DNA of 64,000 bases. It comes from JALHMI01 sp964598535 (GTDB taxonomy: Bacteria; Planctomycetota; Planctomycetia; Pirellulales; PALSA-1355). The notes below the pieces were generated by a model that worked only from the letters and a program-made list of their open reading frames with translations, searched no databases and was not told where the DNA came from. The stretch's first letter is position 1. Every line of letters starts with the position of its first letter. Shown here in pieces: positions 41,210 through 50,512 of this stretch. The translations under genes were made by a program, and so were the position numbers. The stretch lies in NCBI GenBank assembly GCA_964598535.1, contig CAZRCI010000025.1, positions 1 through 64,000 of the forward strand. Reading direction: 5' to 3'.

Positions 41210-43474
41210 TCAGCACGAACGCATCTGGGCTCGCGACGACCCCGAGGCTGCCAAATCAGCAACAACCCGCAAACCTATCGAATCGGCGCGAACAGCAGGT
41301 TCGAGCGTCACGGCCACGTTCTTGAAGGCCGGTGTGCGCGACGCGGGATCGACATCGCGTGGAACCAGAACATTGGCTTCCGGATAGTACATCAGGACGT
41401 TGCCGGCGCGGATCTTTGGGTATGCCTTGGCAATCGCTCGCATCTCCCCGACCTGGCTTCGCACGACGAGGGGCTGGTCGGCTGCGAGTCCGAGACGTTC
41501 GAGGTCGTCCGGATGCACCAGCACAATGTCGCGGCGATCCTGCCCGCGATAAAGGTCATAGTCCTCATAGACGACCGTGTTGAACTGCCCTTCGCTGCGC
41601 ACGGTCATCAGCCGCAGCTCACCAGCGGCCAAGCGCGAACTTGGAAGTTCGTGGGTATGGAGTTTGGCCTTGCCGGTCGCTGTTGGAAACTTGGGCGTAT
41701 TCAGGCGGCGACCGGGGATGTGAAACTCCGCTTTGGTGCGATCCATATCGCGAATTTGTTCCCATCCCGGAATGATCGCCCCAATTGCCTCGCGAATCTG
41801 CCCATGATCGGAAAGCCGTTGCCAGTCGATCGGGCTTTGCCGATCGGCGAGGATGCGCCGCCCAATGTCCGCAATCAACTCGACCTCGCTCCGGGGGCCC
41901 GCATGTCGCTGTGGTCCGCCATCGCTATAGCGAACGTAGCTGAACATCGACTCCTGAGTCGTTGGCTGCCGCTCTTCATCGCGAGCGAGCACCGGCAAAA
42001 TGAACGTTTCGCCGGTGGCCAGGCCGTGCGCGTGCCCGGTGTTCAAGGTCGTGCTGAGATAAACCAACATGTCGAGCTTGGCGAGCGCATGTTGGGCGAA
42101 CGTCGCATCGGGATTCGAGCCATACAGGTTGCCTCCGAGGCAGAAGCCAAACTTCAGCTTGCCCTCGGCCGCGGCGTGCATGCAAGCCATCGTGTCGAGA
42201 CCCGGCTCCTTTGGCAGCTCGACGCCAAAGTGCCGCTCCAATCGCTGCAACACCGCGTCCTTGAGCGCAGGCGTAACTCCGAGCGAGCCCATTCCCTGTA
42301 CGTTGGAGTGTCCGCGAATCGGCAGCAAGCCGGAATGCGGCTTACCAACCATCCCGCGCATCAACGCCAGATTGGCAATCGCCTGCACGTTCTGCACGCC
42401 GTGCAGATGATGGGTGATTCCCATGGTCCAGGACAAGACCGCCGACTTGGCCTTGAAATAACGTTCCGCGATTTCATCGATCGTTCGCAGCTCGACGCCC
42501 GAGCAGCTTATGATGTCGTCCCAAGCCAGCGACCGCAGAAAGGCCCTGAATTCTTCCCAGCCTTCGCAGTGCTCGTTCAGAAACGCTTCGTCCGCGGCCC
42601 CGACTTCCTCGATGCGTTTGGCAATTCCGGCCAAGAGCGCCAGGTCTCCGCCGATGTGCGGTTGAACGTACAGGCTGGCGATCGGCGAGCCCAGCAACAG
42701 GCTTCGCACATCGCTGGGAACGCTGAAGTTGACCATCCCGGTTTCCACGACCGGATTGATCACGATCACTTCGCCGCCGTTGCGACGGACCTGCATCAAG
42801 GTACGCATTAAGCGAGGATGATTGCTGGCGGGATTCCCCCCGATCACAAATACCAGGTCGGATTGCTCGACATCTTCAAGCGTGGTGGTCGCGGTGCCCA
42901 CGCCGACCGCGGTGCCCAGCCCGACGCCGCTGGCCTGATGGCAGTAGTAACTGCAATTGTTCACATTATTGGTGCCGTATAGGCGGACCAAAAGCTGCAA
43001 CAGAAAGCCGGCTTCGTTCGAGCTTCGCCCGCTGGCGTACCAGAAAGTTTCGTCGGGAGTAAGCTGCCTGAGTTTCGCGGCGATCCTCCCCAGCGCGTCT
43101 TCCCAGCCGATTGGCCGGTAATACTGAGAGCCCGGCTCGCGGATCAGCGGCGCCGTCAGGCGACCGCAATATTCGAGTTCGCGCGGCGAGAACGCCTGCA
43201 TCTGCGCCAGCGAGTAGGTGGCAAAGAACTCGTCTCGGATTGCGCCCTGCATGTCCGAGGCCATGGCCTGAAGCGACTTCTTGCAGACCTCGGGAAAGTG
43301 GCCGGCCTCGTTGACCATGCCGCCGTCCTGGCCCCCCATTCCCAACGCGCAGGTCTTACAGGCGTTCTTGGTGCGCATCGCCTTCCACAATTTAACGATG
43401 CCGCCCACCTCGCGGGCCTTGCTCAACGTGTACCAGATGGCTGGCCAGCCCCCGCCCCGATTAACCTGTTTCAT
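41210..43474 (-). CDS. FdhF/YdeP-family molybdopterin oxidoreductase
   Basis: The product is 754 residues. The N-terminus (MRTKNACKTCALGMGGQDGG) and the segment NVNNCSYYCHQASGVGLGTA fit the YdeP-type subfamily of molybdopterin oxidoreductases. Further motifs: VFVIGGNPASNHPRLMRTL, GGEVIVINPVVETGM, LPIRGHSNVQGMGSLGV, VYLSTTLNTGHAHGLA and the C-terminal RSEGQFNTVVYEDYD. It lacks an obvious Fe-S ferredoxin domain. It may catalyse formate or aldehyde oxidation or acid-stress redox work; the substrate is unknown. It has no signal peptide, so it is cytoplasmic. Confidence 0.85.
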   Translation of the reverse strand: MKQVNRGGGWPAIWYTLSKAREVGGIVKLWKAMRTKNACKTCALGMGGQDGGMVNEAGHFPEVCKKSLQAMASDMQGAIRDEFFATYSLAQMQAFSPRELEYCGRLTAPLIREPGSQYYRPIGWEDALGRIAAKLRQLTPDETFWYASGRSSNEAGFLLQLLVRLYGTNNVNNCSYYCHQASGVGLGTAVGVGTATTTLEDVEQSDLVFVIGGNPASNHPRLMRTLMQVRRNGGEVIVINPVVETGMVNFSVPSDVRSLLLGSPIASLYVQPHIGGDLALLAGIAKRIEEVGAADEAFLNEHCEGWEEFRAFLRSLAWDDIISCSGVELRTIDEIAERYFKAKSAVLSWTMGITHHLHGVQNVQAIANLALMRGMVGKPHSGLLPIRGHSNVQGMGSLGVTPALKDAVLQRLERHFGVELPKEPGLDTMACMHAAAEGKLKFGFCLGGNLYGSNPDATFAQHALAKLDMLVYLSTTLNTGHAHGLATGETFILPVLARDEERQPTTQESMFSYVRYSDGGPQRHAGPRSEVELIADIGRRILADRQSPIDWQRLSDHGQIREAIGAIIPGWEQIRDMDRTKAEFHIPGRRLNTPKFPTATGKAKLHTHELPSSRLAAGELRLMTVRSEGQFNTVVYEDYDLYRGQDRRDIVLVHPDDLERLGLAADQPLVVRSQVGEMRAIAKAYPKIRAGNVLMYYPEANVLVPRDVDPASRTPAFKNVAVTLEPAVRADSIGLRVVADLAASGSSRAQMRSC

Positions 43475-43912
43475 GACCGCTCCTTAGCGAGATGGAACCA
43501 CCTCATTATTCTAGTTTCTAGTTCCGCCCCGGCCCAGGTACCCAAGGATGTCCGGATCATCGCGATCGCCCCCCGGTGACGATCTTTGCTCTTCGTTCGT
43601 CCCCAGATATGTTACCGGCGTTTGGCCGAGGCTTTCGAGACCGCTTCACGCCTGTTTCGCGCGCCGAAAAGGCTATGCTCATGTGGCCCGGTTTCCATTT
43701 GGATAATGCTCATCGTGGCATATCCGCACTGATCTCGAGCGGCGTCTCCCGCCGGCGCCGCCTTCGCTTAAAAATCGTGTCCTCCCCACTGCCCTGCGTC
43801 CGCTGCTGCTCCACTGCTAGCGACAGACACTGGCTCGTTTTCCAAGATCGGCGGGGTACGATACAATCAGCGGCCAGATCGTCCCACCCTCGGACCGTGA
43901 GCACGAAATCGC
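43475..43912. other. Divergent gap with no gene
   Basis: This 438-base gap between divergent genes should hold both promoters. No strong sigma70 pair, riboswitch or terminator was recognised. Frames here look like shadows. Confidence 0.4.
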
Positions 43913-45118
43913 ATGCGAAAACTGACGAGCGTTTGCCTAGCTGTTCTAACGATACTTTCGGCCGCCTCTCATACGCTGGCCCAAAGCAATGCGACTTCTA
44001 GCAAGTTAGCTCCCTTCGTCGAGACGCTCCGCAAGGTTCAACCCGAAGGGGTGGGACATCGTGAAGCGAGTACCGCCTGGGGACGGTTGGTACAAAGCGC
44101 CGATGCCAACTCGCTGCCCACGATTCTCGAAGGCATGGACGGAGCAAGTCCGCTGGCGGAAAACTGGCTGCGGGCCGCCGTCGATGCTGTCGCAGAAAGG
44201 TACGTTCAGCAGACAGGCACGTTGCCCGTCGATCGCTTGGAGGCATTCCTGACGCAAACGGCTCACAATCCCAAGGCCCGGCGTCTCGCCTACGAGTGGC
44301 TGGCGCGTGTCGATCAGAACGCGTCAGATCGCCTGATACCGAACATGGCCAACGACCCTAGTCCGGAACTCCGCCGCGACGCCGTTTCGAGGTTGCTTGT
44401 CGTGGCCGAAACCACTCGCAAAGCAAACCAGCGAGAAGATGCAATTGCCGCCTATCGCAAAGTGTTGGATTTCGCCCGCGATCTGGATCAGGTAAAGACG
44501 ATTACCGAAGCGCTGACCGAATTGGGAGCGCCTGTTGATCTGGCGCATCACTACGGATTTATCGTCGACTGGCAGGTCATCGGCCCCTTCGATAATCGAG
44601 GCGGCAAGGGCTTCAGAACGGTGTACCCTCCCGAGGAGACAGTCGACCTGGCGGCAAATTATGAAGGCGTGGCGGGCAACGTGAACTGGAAGCCTTATCA
44701 AACAGACCACGAGTATGGCGAAGTGGACCTGAACAAGGCTCTCGGTAAGCATATGGGCGTCGCCGGTTACGCACTGGCGGTATTCGAGTCGCCCAGCGAG
44801 CAGCCTGTGGAGCTACGGCTTGGCTCTGAAAACGCCATTCAGATCTGGCTCAACGGCGAGAAGCTGTGCGAGGCCGAAGCGTATCACGCCAACTCGGCAA
44901 TCGACCAATATATTGGGCGCGGCGTGCTCAAGCCCGGCAAGAACCTTATCCTGGTCAAAGCGTGCCAGGATGAACGAACGGTCGATTGGGCTCAGAGCTG
45001 GTCTTTCCAACTGCGTGCCTGCGACTCGTCCGGCAAGGCAATCCTCTCCCAGGATCGTCCCGCGGCGAAGCCCACGCAAAAGAAAGCCGACGCGACCGCG
45101 TCGGCCGATGCTCCCTAA
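43913..45118 (+). CDS. Exported protein with helical repeats and sugar-binding-like domain
   Basis: The product is 401 residues. A signal peptide (MRKLTSVCLAVLTILSAASHTLA) is followed by helical repeats of HEAT type (about residues 60-190, e.g. DPSPELRRDAVSRLLVVAE). The last 180 residues hold a beta-sandwich: WQVIGPFDNRGGKGF, PVELRLGSENAIQIWLNGEK and VLKPGKNLILVKACQDE, a pattern seen in planctomycete CBM or PA14-like modules. Ends in a lysine/alanine-rich tail. Probably a periplasmic or surface protein; no enzyme motif. Confidence 0.7.
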   Translation: MRKLTSVCLAVLTILSAASHTLAQSNATSSKLAPFVETLRKVQPEGVGHREASTAWGRLVQSADANSLPTILEGMDGASPLAENWLRAAVDAVAERYVQQTGTLPVDRLEAFLTQTAHNPKARRLAYEWLARVDQNASDRLIPNMANDPSPELRRDAVSRLLVVAETTRKANQREDAIAAYRKVLDFARDLDQVKTITEALTELGAPVDLAHHYGFIVDWQVIGPFDNRGGKGFRTVYPPEETVDLAANYEGVAGNVNWKPYQTDHEYGEVDLNKALGKHMGVAGYALAVFESPSEQPVELRLGSENAIQIWLNGEKLCEAEAYHANSAIDQYIGRGVLKPGKNLILVKACQDERTVDWAQSWSFQLRACDSSGKAILSQDRPAAKPTQKKADATASADAP

Positions 45119-45250
45119 ATTAAGTCCCCCTCGGCGGCTGTAACCTTACCGCAGGAAAACGGGCTCTTGTGCCGCTGTTAAAATCATGCGTGAATTTTGT
45201 CCGTGCTTCAACCTGTTCGACGTTTTTTGCTGCTTCACGGAAGCCTTGCT

Positions 45251-46462
45251 ATGCAACGACTGATTGGGATGACGTTACTCGCCTGGGCCTGCGGGGTGGC
45301 CTCGCACGCGGCAGACTGGCCGCAGTTTCGCGGGCCAGACTCCAAAAGCGTCGCTCAAGGCAAGCAGCCACCCACGGAATGGTCGGATGCCGACGGTCAG
45401 AACATCGCCTGGAAAATTCAACTACCAGGCCGCGGACCATCGAGCCCGATTGTCGTGAATGGCAAGATCATCGTCACCGCCTCGAGCGGTATCCAGCAAG
45501 ACCGGCTGCATGTGCTGTGTTTCGATGCCGGCGACGGACACCGGATCTGGGAACGCCAGTTCTGGGCGACCGGCCGCACGCTCAGCCATCCCAGCAGCGC
45601 CAATGCGGCGCCGACTCCGGCCAGCGATGGTCAATTGATCTTTGCGTTCTTTTCATCGAACGATCTGATTTGCCTCGACCTGGACGGCAACCTGAAATGG
45701 TTTCGTGGGCTCGCCCACGACTATCCCGCGGCAGGTAACGACGTGGGCATGTCGAGTTCCCCGGTCGTGGTGGGCGACATTGTTGTAGCGCAAGTCGAAT
45801 GCCAAGGCGACTCGTTCGGAACCGGCATCGACAAGCATACTGGCGAACCTCGCTGGAAGGTGGATCGCCCGCGCGAGGCAAGCTGGGCCTCTCCCGTGGT
45901 CGTGGCCGGCCACTCCGAGTTGATACTCTTCCAATCGCCCAAGTATTTGACCGCGCATCGAGTCAGCGATGGTAAACAAATCTGGAACTACGAGACCGCC
46001 TGCGACGCCATTTCGTCTCCCGCGTCATCCGGAGACATGGTCTATGTGGCCTCGAAAGGTTTGACGGCTTTGCGTGCCGGACAAAATCCGGAACCCGAGG
46101 TGGTGTGGAATTCGCAAAATCTGCAACCCGGCGCAGCCAGCATCATTGTTAACCAGGAGCGATTGTTCATCATCAATCGGGCGGGAGTGCTGAATTGTGC
46201 AGGGCGAGCCGATGGCAAGCCCGCGTGGCGAGTTCGCCTGGAGGGTGAGTTTTGGGGCACGCCTGCCGTCGTGGGCGATAAGATGTATGCCTTTAATAAA
46301 GCTGGCAAAGGGCTCGTGGTTGCGATTGGAACCGACACCGACAAAGGCGAACTCATCGGTGGCGGCCAACTCGACGGTGAAATCCAGAGCTCGCCGGCCG
46401 TCGCCGATGGCGCAATTTACATTCGTAGCGACTCCAACCTGTGGAAAATTGCGGACCAATAA
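45251..46462 (+). CDS. Exported PQQ-type beta-propeller protein
   Basis: The product is 403 residues, from the ATG at 45251 with GGAAG upstream. Signal peptide (LIGMTLLAWACGVASHAADW), then DWPQFRGPDSKSV, the same start as the propeller at 35100, and W-type blades (CFDAGDGHRIWERQFWATGR, ICLDLDGNLKWFRGL, CAGRADGKPAWRVRLEGEFW). It is a periplasmic relative of the other propeller, with no dehydrogenase signature. It is followed by aroA after about 50 bases. Confidence 0.85.
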   Translation: MQRLIGMTLLAWACGVASHAADWPQFRGPDSKSVAQGKQPPTEWSDADGQNIAWKIQLPGRGPSSPIVVNGKIIVTASSGIQQDRLHVLCFDAGDGHRIWERQFWATGRTLSHPSSANAAPTPASDGQLIFAFFSSNDLICLDLDGNLKWFRGLAHDYPAAGNDVGMSSSPVVVGDIVVAQVECQGDSFGTGIDKHTGEPRWKVDRPREASWASPVVVAGHSELILFQSPKYLTAHRVSDGKQIWNYETACDAISSPASSGDMVYVASKGLTALRAGQNPEPEVVWNSQNLQPGAASIIVNQERLFIINRAGVLNCAGRADGKPAWRVRLEGEFWGTPAVVGDKMYAFNKAGKGLVVAIGTDTDKGELIGGGQLDGEIQSSPAVADGAIYIRSDSNLWKIADQ

Positions 46463-46511
46463 CCACCTCTACAGAACTCTCGTGACGCCGTGGCGTCCGA
46501 TCTGAATATTC

Positions 46512-47801
46512 ATGTCGAGCATCGAAATCGAACCCCTCGCGTCTCTGCCGGACGCCAGCGTACGTCCTCCGGGTTCCAAAAGCCTCACAAATCGCGCGCT
46601 GATTTGTGCGGCCTTGGCCCACGGAAAATCTTCGCTCGCGGGCATTCTCGACAGCGAAGACACGCGTGTGATGCTCGACGCGCTCTCGTCGCTCGGGATT
46701 GATGTTCGGGCCGACCACGAGACGCACGCCGCCACGGTAAACGGTTGCGGCGGCAAAATTCGCGTCACGAGCGCCGACCTGTACATCGCCAATAGCGGGA
46801 CGAGCGTGCGGTTCCTAACCGCGCTGGTCGCATTGGCGCAGGGACGTTTCCGCTTACACGGTACCACGCGCATGCACGAACGGCCAATCCAGGACTTGCT
46901 CGATGCGCTGCGACAACTCGGTGTCCAAGCCGAGAGCGAATCGGCGACCGGTTGCCCGCCGGTAGTGGTGCATGCCGACGGCCTGAAGATCCGCAAGACC
47001 ACCATTCGCGGCGATGTGTCGAGCCAATTCTTGAGCGCGGTGCTGCTGGCGGCTCCCTGCGCCGGCGGCTCGGCCGCCGAGCCGCTCGTGATCGAGATCG
47101 CCGGCCCCTTGGTTTCGGTTCCCTACGTCACGATGACCCTGGCGGTAATGCGATCTTTCGGCGCCGAAGTGGAAAGCAGCGACGATTTCCGCAGCTTTAG
47201 AATCGCGACAACCGGCTACCACGGCCAAAACTACGAAATCGAGCCCGACGCTTCGGCTGCCAGCTACTTTTGGGCGGCCGCGGCGATCACCGGCGGACAG
47301 GTCCGTGTCGAAGGGCTGGGGCCCGGCAGCCTACAAGGGGATGTTGCCTTTTGCGATGTCCTGGCTCGGATGGGCTGCCGCGTTTCCTCAGACTCTCGTG
47401 GCACGCTGGTCGCCGGCGGTCCTCTTCACGGCATCGATGTCGACATGAATGCCATCAGTGACACCGTGCAAACGCTCGGCGCTGTCGCGTTATTTGCCGA
47501 CAGTCCCACGACGATCCGCAATGTTGGCCATATTCGCCATAAGGAAACCGACCGCATCGGCGCATTGGCCACAGAACTGCGCAAGTTTGGCGCCGTGGTT
47601 GACGAAACCGCCGATGGCCTGCGAATCGTCCCGGGCGTGCTGCGAGCGGCAACGATCGATACCTACGACGATCACCGGATGGCAATGAGTCTGGCGCTTG
47701 TCGGCCTGCGCGTACCAGGAGTCGTCATTAACGACCCTGAGTGCGTGGGGAAGACTTATCCACGGTACTGGCATGATCTCGCGCTGCTTCGCAGTTCCTA
47801 G
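46512..47801 (+). CDS. aroA: 3-phosphoshikimate 1-carboxyvinyltransferase (EPSP synthase)
   Basis: The product is 429 residues, normal for AroA. It has PGSKSLTNRALICAALAHGK (substrate and glyphosate region), IANSGTSVRFLTALVALAQG (NSGT motif), GTTRMHERPIQDLLDALRQL (R/ERPI), SSQFLSAVLLAAP and the final DTYDDHRMAMSLALVGLRVP (DDHRMAM). It makes EPSP in the shikimate pathway. No other aro genes are nearby. Confidence 0.97.
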   Translation: MSSIEIEPLASLPDASVRPPGSKSLTNRALICAALAHGKSSLAGILDSEDTRVMLDALSSLGIDVRADHETHAATVNGCGGKIRVTSADLYIANSGTSVRFLTALVALAQGRFRLHGTTRMHERPIQDLLDALRQLGVQAESESATGCPPVVVHADGLKIRKTTIRGDVSSQFLSAVLLAAPCAGGSAAEPLVIEIAGPLVSVPYVTMTLAVMRSFGAEVESSDDFRSFRIATTGYHGQNYEIEPDASAASYFWAAAAITGGQVRVEGLGPGSLQGDVAFCDVLARMGCRVSSDSRGTLVAGGPLHGIDVDMNAISDTVQTLGAVALFADSPTTIRNVGHIRHKETDRIGALATELRKFGAVVDETADGLRIVPGVLRAATIDTYDDHRMAMSLALVGLRVPGVVINDPECVGKTYPRYWHDLALLRSS

Positions 47802-48024
47802 CGGATGCGTGATGCCCGCTCTAGCCGCCCCTACGACGGTCGGAACTGGAGCCTATGGCGATAAATGTGCGGTAGCTTCCGCGTGGAATAATATCGCAGG
47901 ACAGTGACGAGAGCACGGAAGGCGACCGTGGTATGCGACCGAGCACAGCCCTGCATGCTTCACGTGATGATATTTTGGCCGGCGCATTACCACCAAATCA
48001 TGCCGGCGCTTCGCGACCAGACCA

Positions 48025-48249
48025 CTACGCCGCCGGCGGCTGGCGGTGATGCAACGAACTCGATTCGAGCAGTTGCTCGGCCCGGCGCAGCAAATCCACG
48101 CCACGCGGTTCCTGCGGGGCTGACGAGTTCGCTTCAAATCTGCCGTGGCAGTGTTGGCAAACGACCTGACGCCCTAAATATTCAACGTTGATTTGTAGAC
48201 TGCGACCGCACGTGGGGCATTCCTGCACAAAATACGTCGCTCGCGACAT
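48025..48249 (-). CDS. Small zinc-ribbon protein
   Basis: The product is 74 residues from the ATG at 48249 with GGAGGTG upstream. The N-terminal ATYFVQECPTCGRSLQINVE then YLGRQVVCQHCHGRFEANSS is a paired CxxC zinc ribbon, as in many small bacterial ribbons linked to transcription or ribosomes. The tail is helical and has H/P-rich ends. Function unknown. Confidence 0.72.
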   Translation of the reverse strand: MSRATYFVQECPTCGRSLQINVEYLGRQVVCQHCHGRFEANSSAPQEPRGVDLLRRAEQLLESSSLHHRQPPAA

Positions 48250-48686
48250 GGCGGCACCTCCGTTACCTTGCCCGTGCTTTGAAGCTCCGTCATGGTAGAC
48301 CATTTGCCGGTTTTCAGCAATCAAAACGACCTCACTTTGCGCTTGCGCCGGCGATGCGGCTGGACTTCTAGTGAAAGAATTCACAATGTCGCCAGAAGGA
48401 ACGTGAATAGGTTCGGGGCTTAATCTTGGCGTTAAATGGGGCAGCGCAAGCAGGACACGTCACCGGACCGTGCGGTTCGCATACTGCTGTCGCAATCGCT
48501 CGCTAGCCCGAGAGTCATTGGCTAAACTAAAGGCGTCCGAGGGCTTGAGTTTGTAGAGGCAATTCCCCAGGCCCCCCCGGCGAAACCAGGAACCAGGGAA
48601 GAAACTCCCCGTCATTTCGCCCTTGTTTTCCAGGAAAACCTTGCTTTTACGACCCCGTTTGCTGCACTTGGCGCGCACCGTCTGGC
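48250..48686. other. Gap with no clear gene
   Basis: This 437-base gap between a leftward and a rightward gene may contain both promoters. A minus-strand frame at 48460-48702 overlaps the next gene start and has an implausible composition. Confidence 0.4.
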
Positions 48687-49736
48687 ATGGGTAATCCTGC
48701 ATTTAACGTCATCGTGGTGCTGTTTTGGCTGTCGACGATGAGTTGGCTGGTCGTGGCCAAGATCCTGCCTCCGCTACGCGTGGGAGAACCACCAAGTTAC
48801 AGTTCCATTGCCCGCGAAAGCCGCGACGACCCGCCCGCTTGCTGGGCCATTCGCATGCGAGGGCGCACCATCGGTTGGGCGGCAAACTGGCACGTACGCC
48901 GCCCCGAGGGAATCAGCGAATTCTACAGTCGGGTCTACCTGGCTGAATTGCCCCTCGACGAACTAGCGCCGGGCTGGCTCACGACGGTTCTCAGGCCCGT
49001 GCTCTCGAACCTTGAGTTGCTGGACGTCGACAAGCAAAGCTGGTTCATCGTCGATCCGTTGGGGCGATTGTCGGATTTCGAATCGCGTATTCGTCTGGCG
49101 GGCATTCCCGATGCCATTCGCTTTCAGGGAACCGTGGAAGGATCGCAGCTCAAGCTACTTGTCCGATCGGGAGACGTATCGGCTACGCTCTACCAGACGC
49201 TCGCCGCGAACTCTCTGGTGAACGACGAGCTTTCTCCGCAGTCGCGAATGCCCCATCTGCGTGTAGGCCAAACCTGGACGGTTCCGCTATATACCCCCTT
49301 TCGTTCACCGCGCAGTCCAATTGACATCCTTCAGGCCACGGTCGAGGCCGAGGAGTCCATTCGCTGGAATGGCGAGCGAACTCCGGTTCGGCTTGTCGTC
49401 TATCGAGGAGATCCAGGAAGCGGACGCGGCAGCAATGAGATGCGCGGGCGCATGTGGGTCGACGAAGACGGTAATGTGCTCCGGCAGGAGGTTACAACCT
49501 TTCGCTCGCCGATCCAGTTCGAGCGGGTGCCGGAAAGCGTAGCCAGCGAATTACGGGCTCAACTCCCGGAAAATTGGCGGCAGCCGATGCTCGCCGGCCT
49601 GGCACGTCGGCTGCTGGCAAATCTCCAAGCCCCGGCAAACGCCGCGTTTGTCGGCGAAGACGAACCACCAGGCGAACCGTTGGAAGGATCTACGTCTAGC
49701 TCCGACGAAGAGGCCCAAGCTCCGGTAGCGAGATGA
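48687..49736 (+). CDS. Membrane-anchored protein of an ABC export operon
   Basis: The product is 349 residues. One N-terminal hydrophobic helix (FNVIVVLFWLSTMSWLVVAK) anchors it. The rest is a beta-rich domain (RMRGRTIGWAANWHVRRPEG, ATLYQTLAANSLVNDELSP, VWVDEDGNVLRQEVTTFRSP) of unknown type. The TGA overlaps the next gene's ATG (ATGA), so it is co-translated with an ABC ATPase. It may be a lipoprotein-like periplasmic partner of the exporter. Confidence 0.7.
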   Translation: MGNPAFNVIVVLFWLSTMSWLVVAKILPPLRVGEPPSYSSIARESRDDPPACWAIRMRGRTIGWAANWHVRRPEGISEFYSRVYLAELPLDELAPGWLTTVLRPVLSNLELLDVDKQSWFIVDPLGRLSDFESRIRLAGIPDAIRFQGTVEGSQLKLLVRSGDVSATLYQTLAANSLVNDELSPQSRMPHLRVGQTWTVPLYTPFRSPRSPIDILQATVEAEESIRWNGERTPVRLVVYRGDPGSGRGSNEMRGRMWVDEDGNVLRQEVTTFRSPIQFERVPESVASELRAQLPENWRQPMLAGLARRLLANLQAPANAAFVGEDEPPGEPLEGSTSSSDEEAQAPVAR

Positions 49737-50512
49737 TCGAGATCCAACACGTTACTCGACGTTATGGCGCCAAGCTTGCCGTCGACGACCTCAACTTGCG
49801 CATTCCACCGGGAGAACTGTTCGCGTTTCTCGGCCCCAACGGCGCCGGCAAAACGACGACCATTAAAATGCTGGTGGGGCTGCTCAAGCCCAGCTCCGGT
49901 GAGATCCGCCTGTGTGGACACGATGTCGGTCAGCAGCAAACAGCCGCCAATCGCCTCTTAGGCTATGTGCCCGACGTCCCCTACTTATACGACAAGCTTT
50001 CGGGCAGCGAATTTCTGCGATTCATCGCCGAGATGTATCGCATCGATGCTCGCGAAGCGGACGAACGCATCGCTCAGCAAATCGAAATCTTCCAACTGCA
50101 AGACTTCATCGACGACCTGACGGAAAGCTATTCGCACGGCATGAAACAGCGGCTCGCTTTTGCGGCGGCGATGTTGCACGACCCGCAAGTGCTAGTAATC
50201 GACGAACCGATGGTCGGTCTCGATCCGCGCAACGTTCGGGTTATGAAAGATCTGCTGAGGGCAAAAGCCCGTGCCGGCCAGACCATTTTCATGTCCACGC
50301 ACCTGCTATCAATCGCCCAGGAAATCGCCGATCGCGTAGGCATTGTCGATCAAGGACGGTTGCAATTCCTGGGCACGATCGACGAGCTACGAGCGACGGT
50401 CGCGAGCAACGACACGTCGCTCGAACATTTGTACCTGAGCTTCACGGCGTCGGATGCCAATGCCGCGGAGGGTAGGATCGGATCCCAACTGGCTGGGGAT
50501 AGTGAGCGATGA
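49733..50512 (+). CDS. ABC transporter ATP-binding protein
   Basis: The product is 259 residues, a standard ABC ATPase: Walker A FLGPNGAGKTTTIKMLVGLL, the Q-loop region (LGYVPDVPYLYDKLSG), signature LTESYSHGMKQRLAFAAAML, Walker B VLVIDEPMVGLDP and H-loop FMSTHLLSIAQE. Together with the membrane gene that overlaps it, it forms an ABC-2-type exporter. Confidence 0.95.
   Translation: MIEIQHVTRRYGAKLAVDDLNLRIPPGELFAFLGPNGAGKTTTIKMLVGLLKPSSGEIRLCGHDVGQQQTAANRLLGYVPDVPYLYDKLSGSEFLRFIAEMYRIDAREADERIAQQIEIFQLQDFIDDLTESYSHGMKQRLAFAAAMLHDPQVLVIDEPMVGLDPRNVRVMKDLLRAKARAGQTIFMSTHLLSIAQEIADRVGIVDQGRLQFLGTIDELRATVASNDTSLEHLYLSFTASDANAAEGRIGSQLAGDSER

Noticed and set aside
48460..48702. 80-codon minus-strand frame
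   Set aside because: It reaches into the start of the ABC operon and lacks a ribosome site and a recognisable domain.
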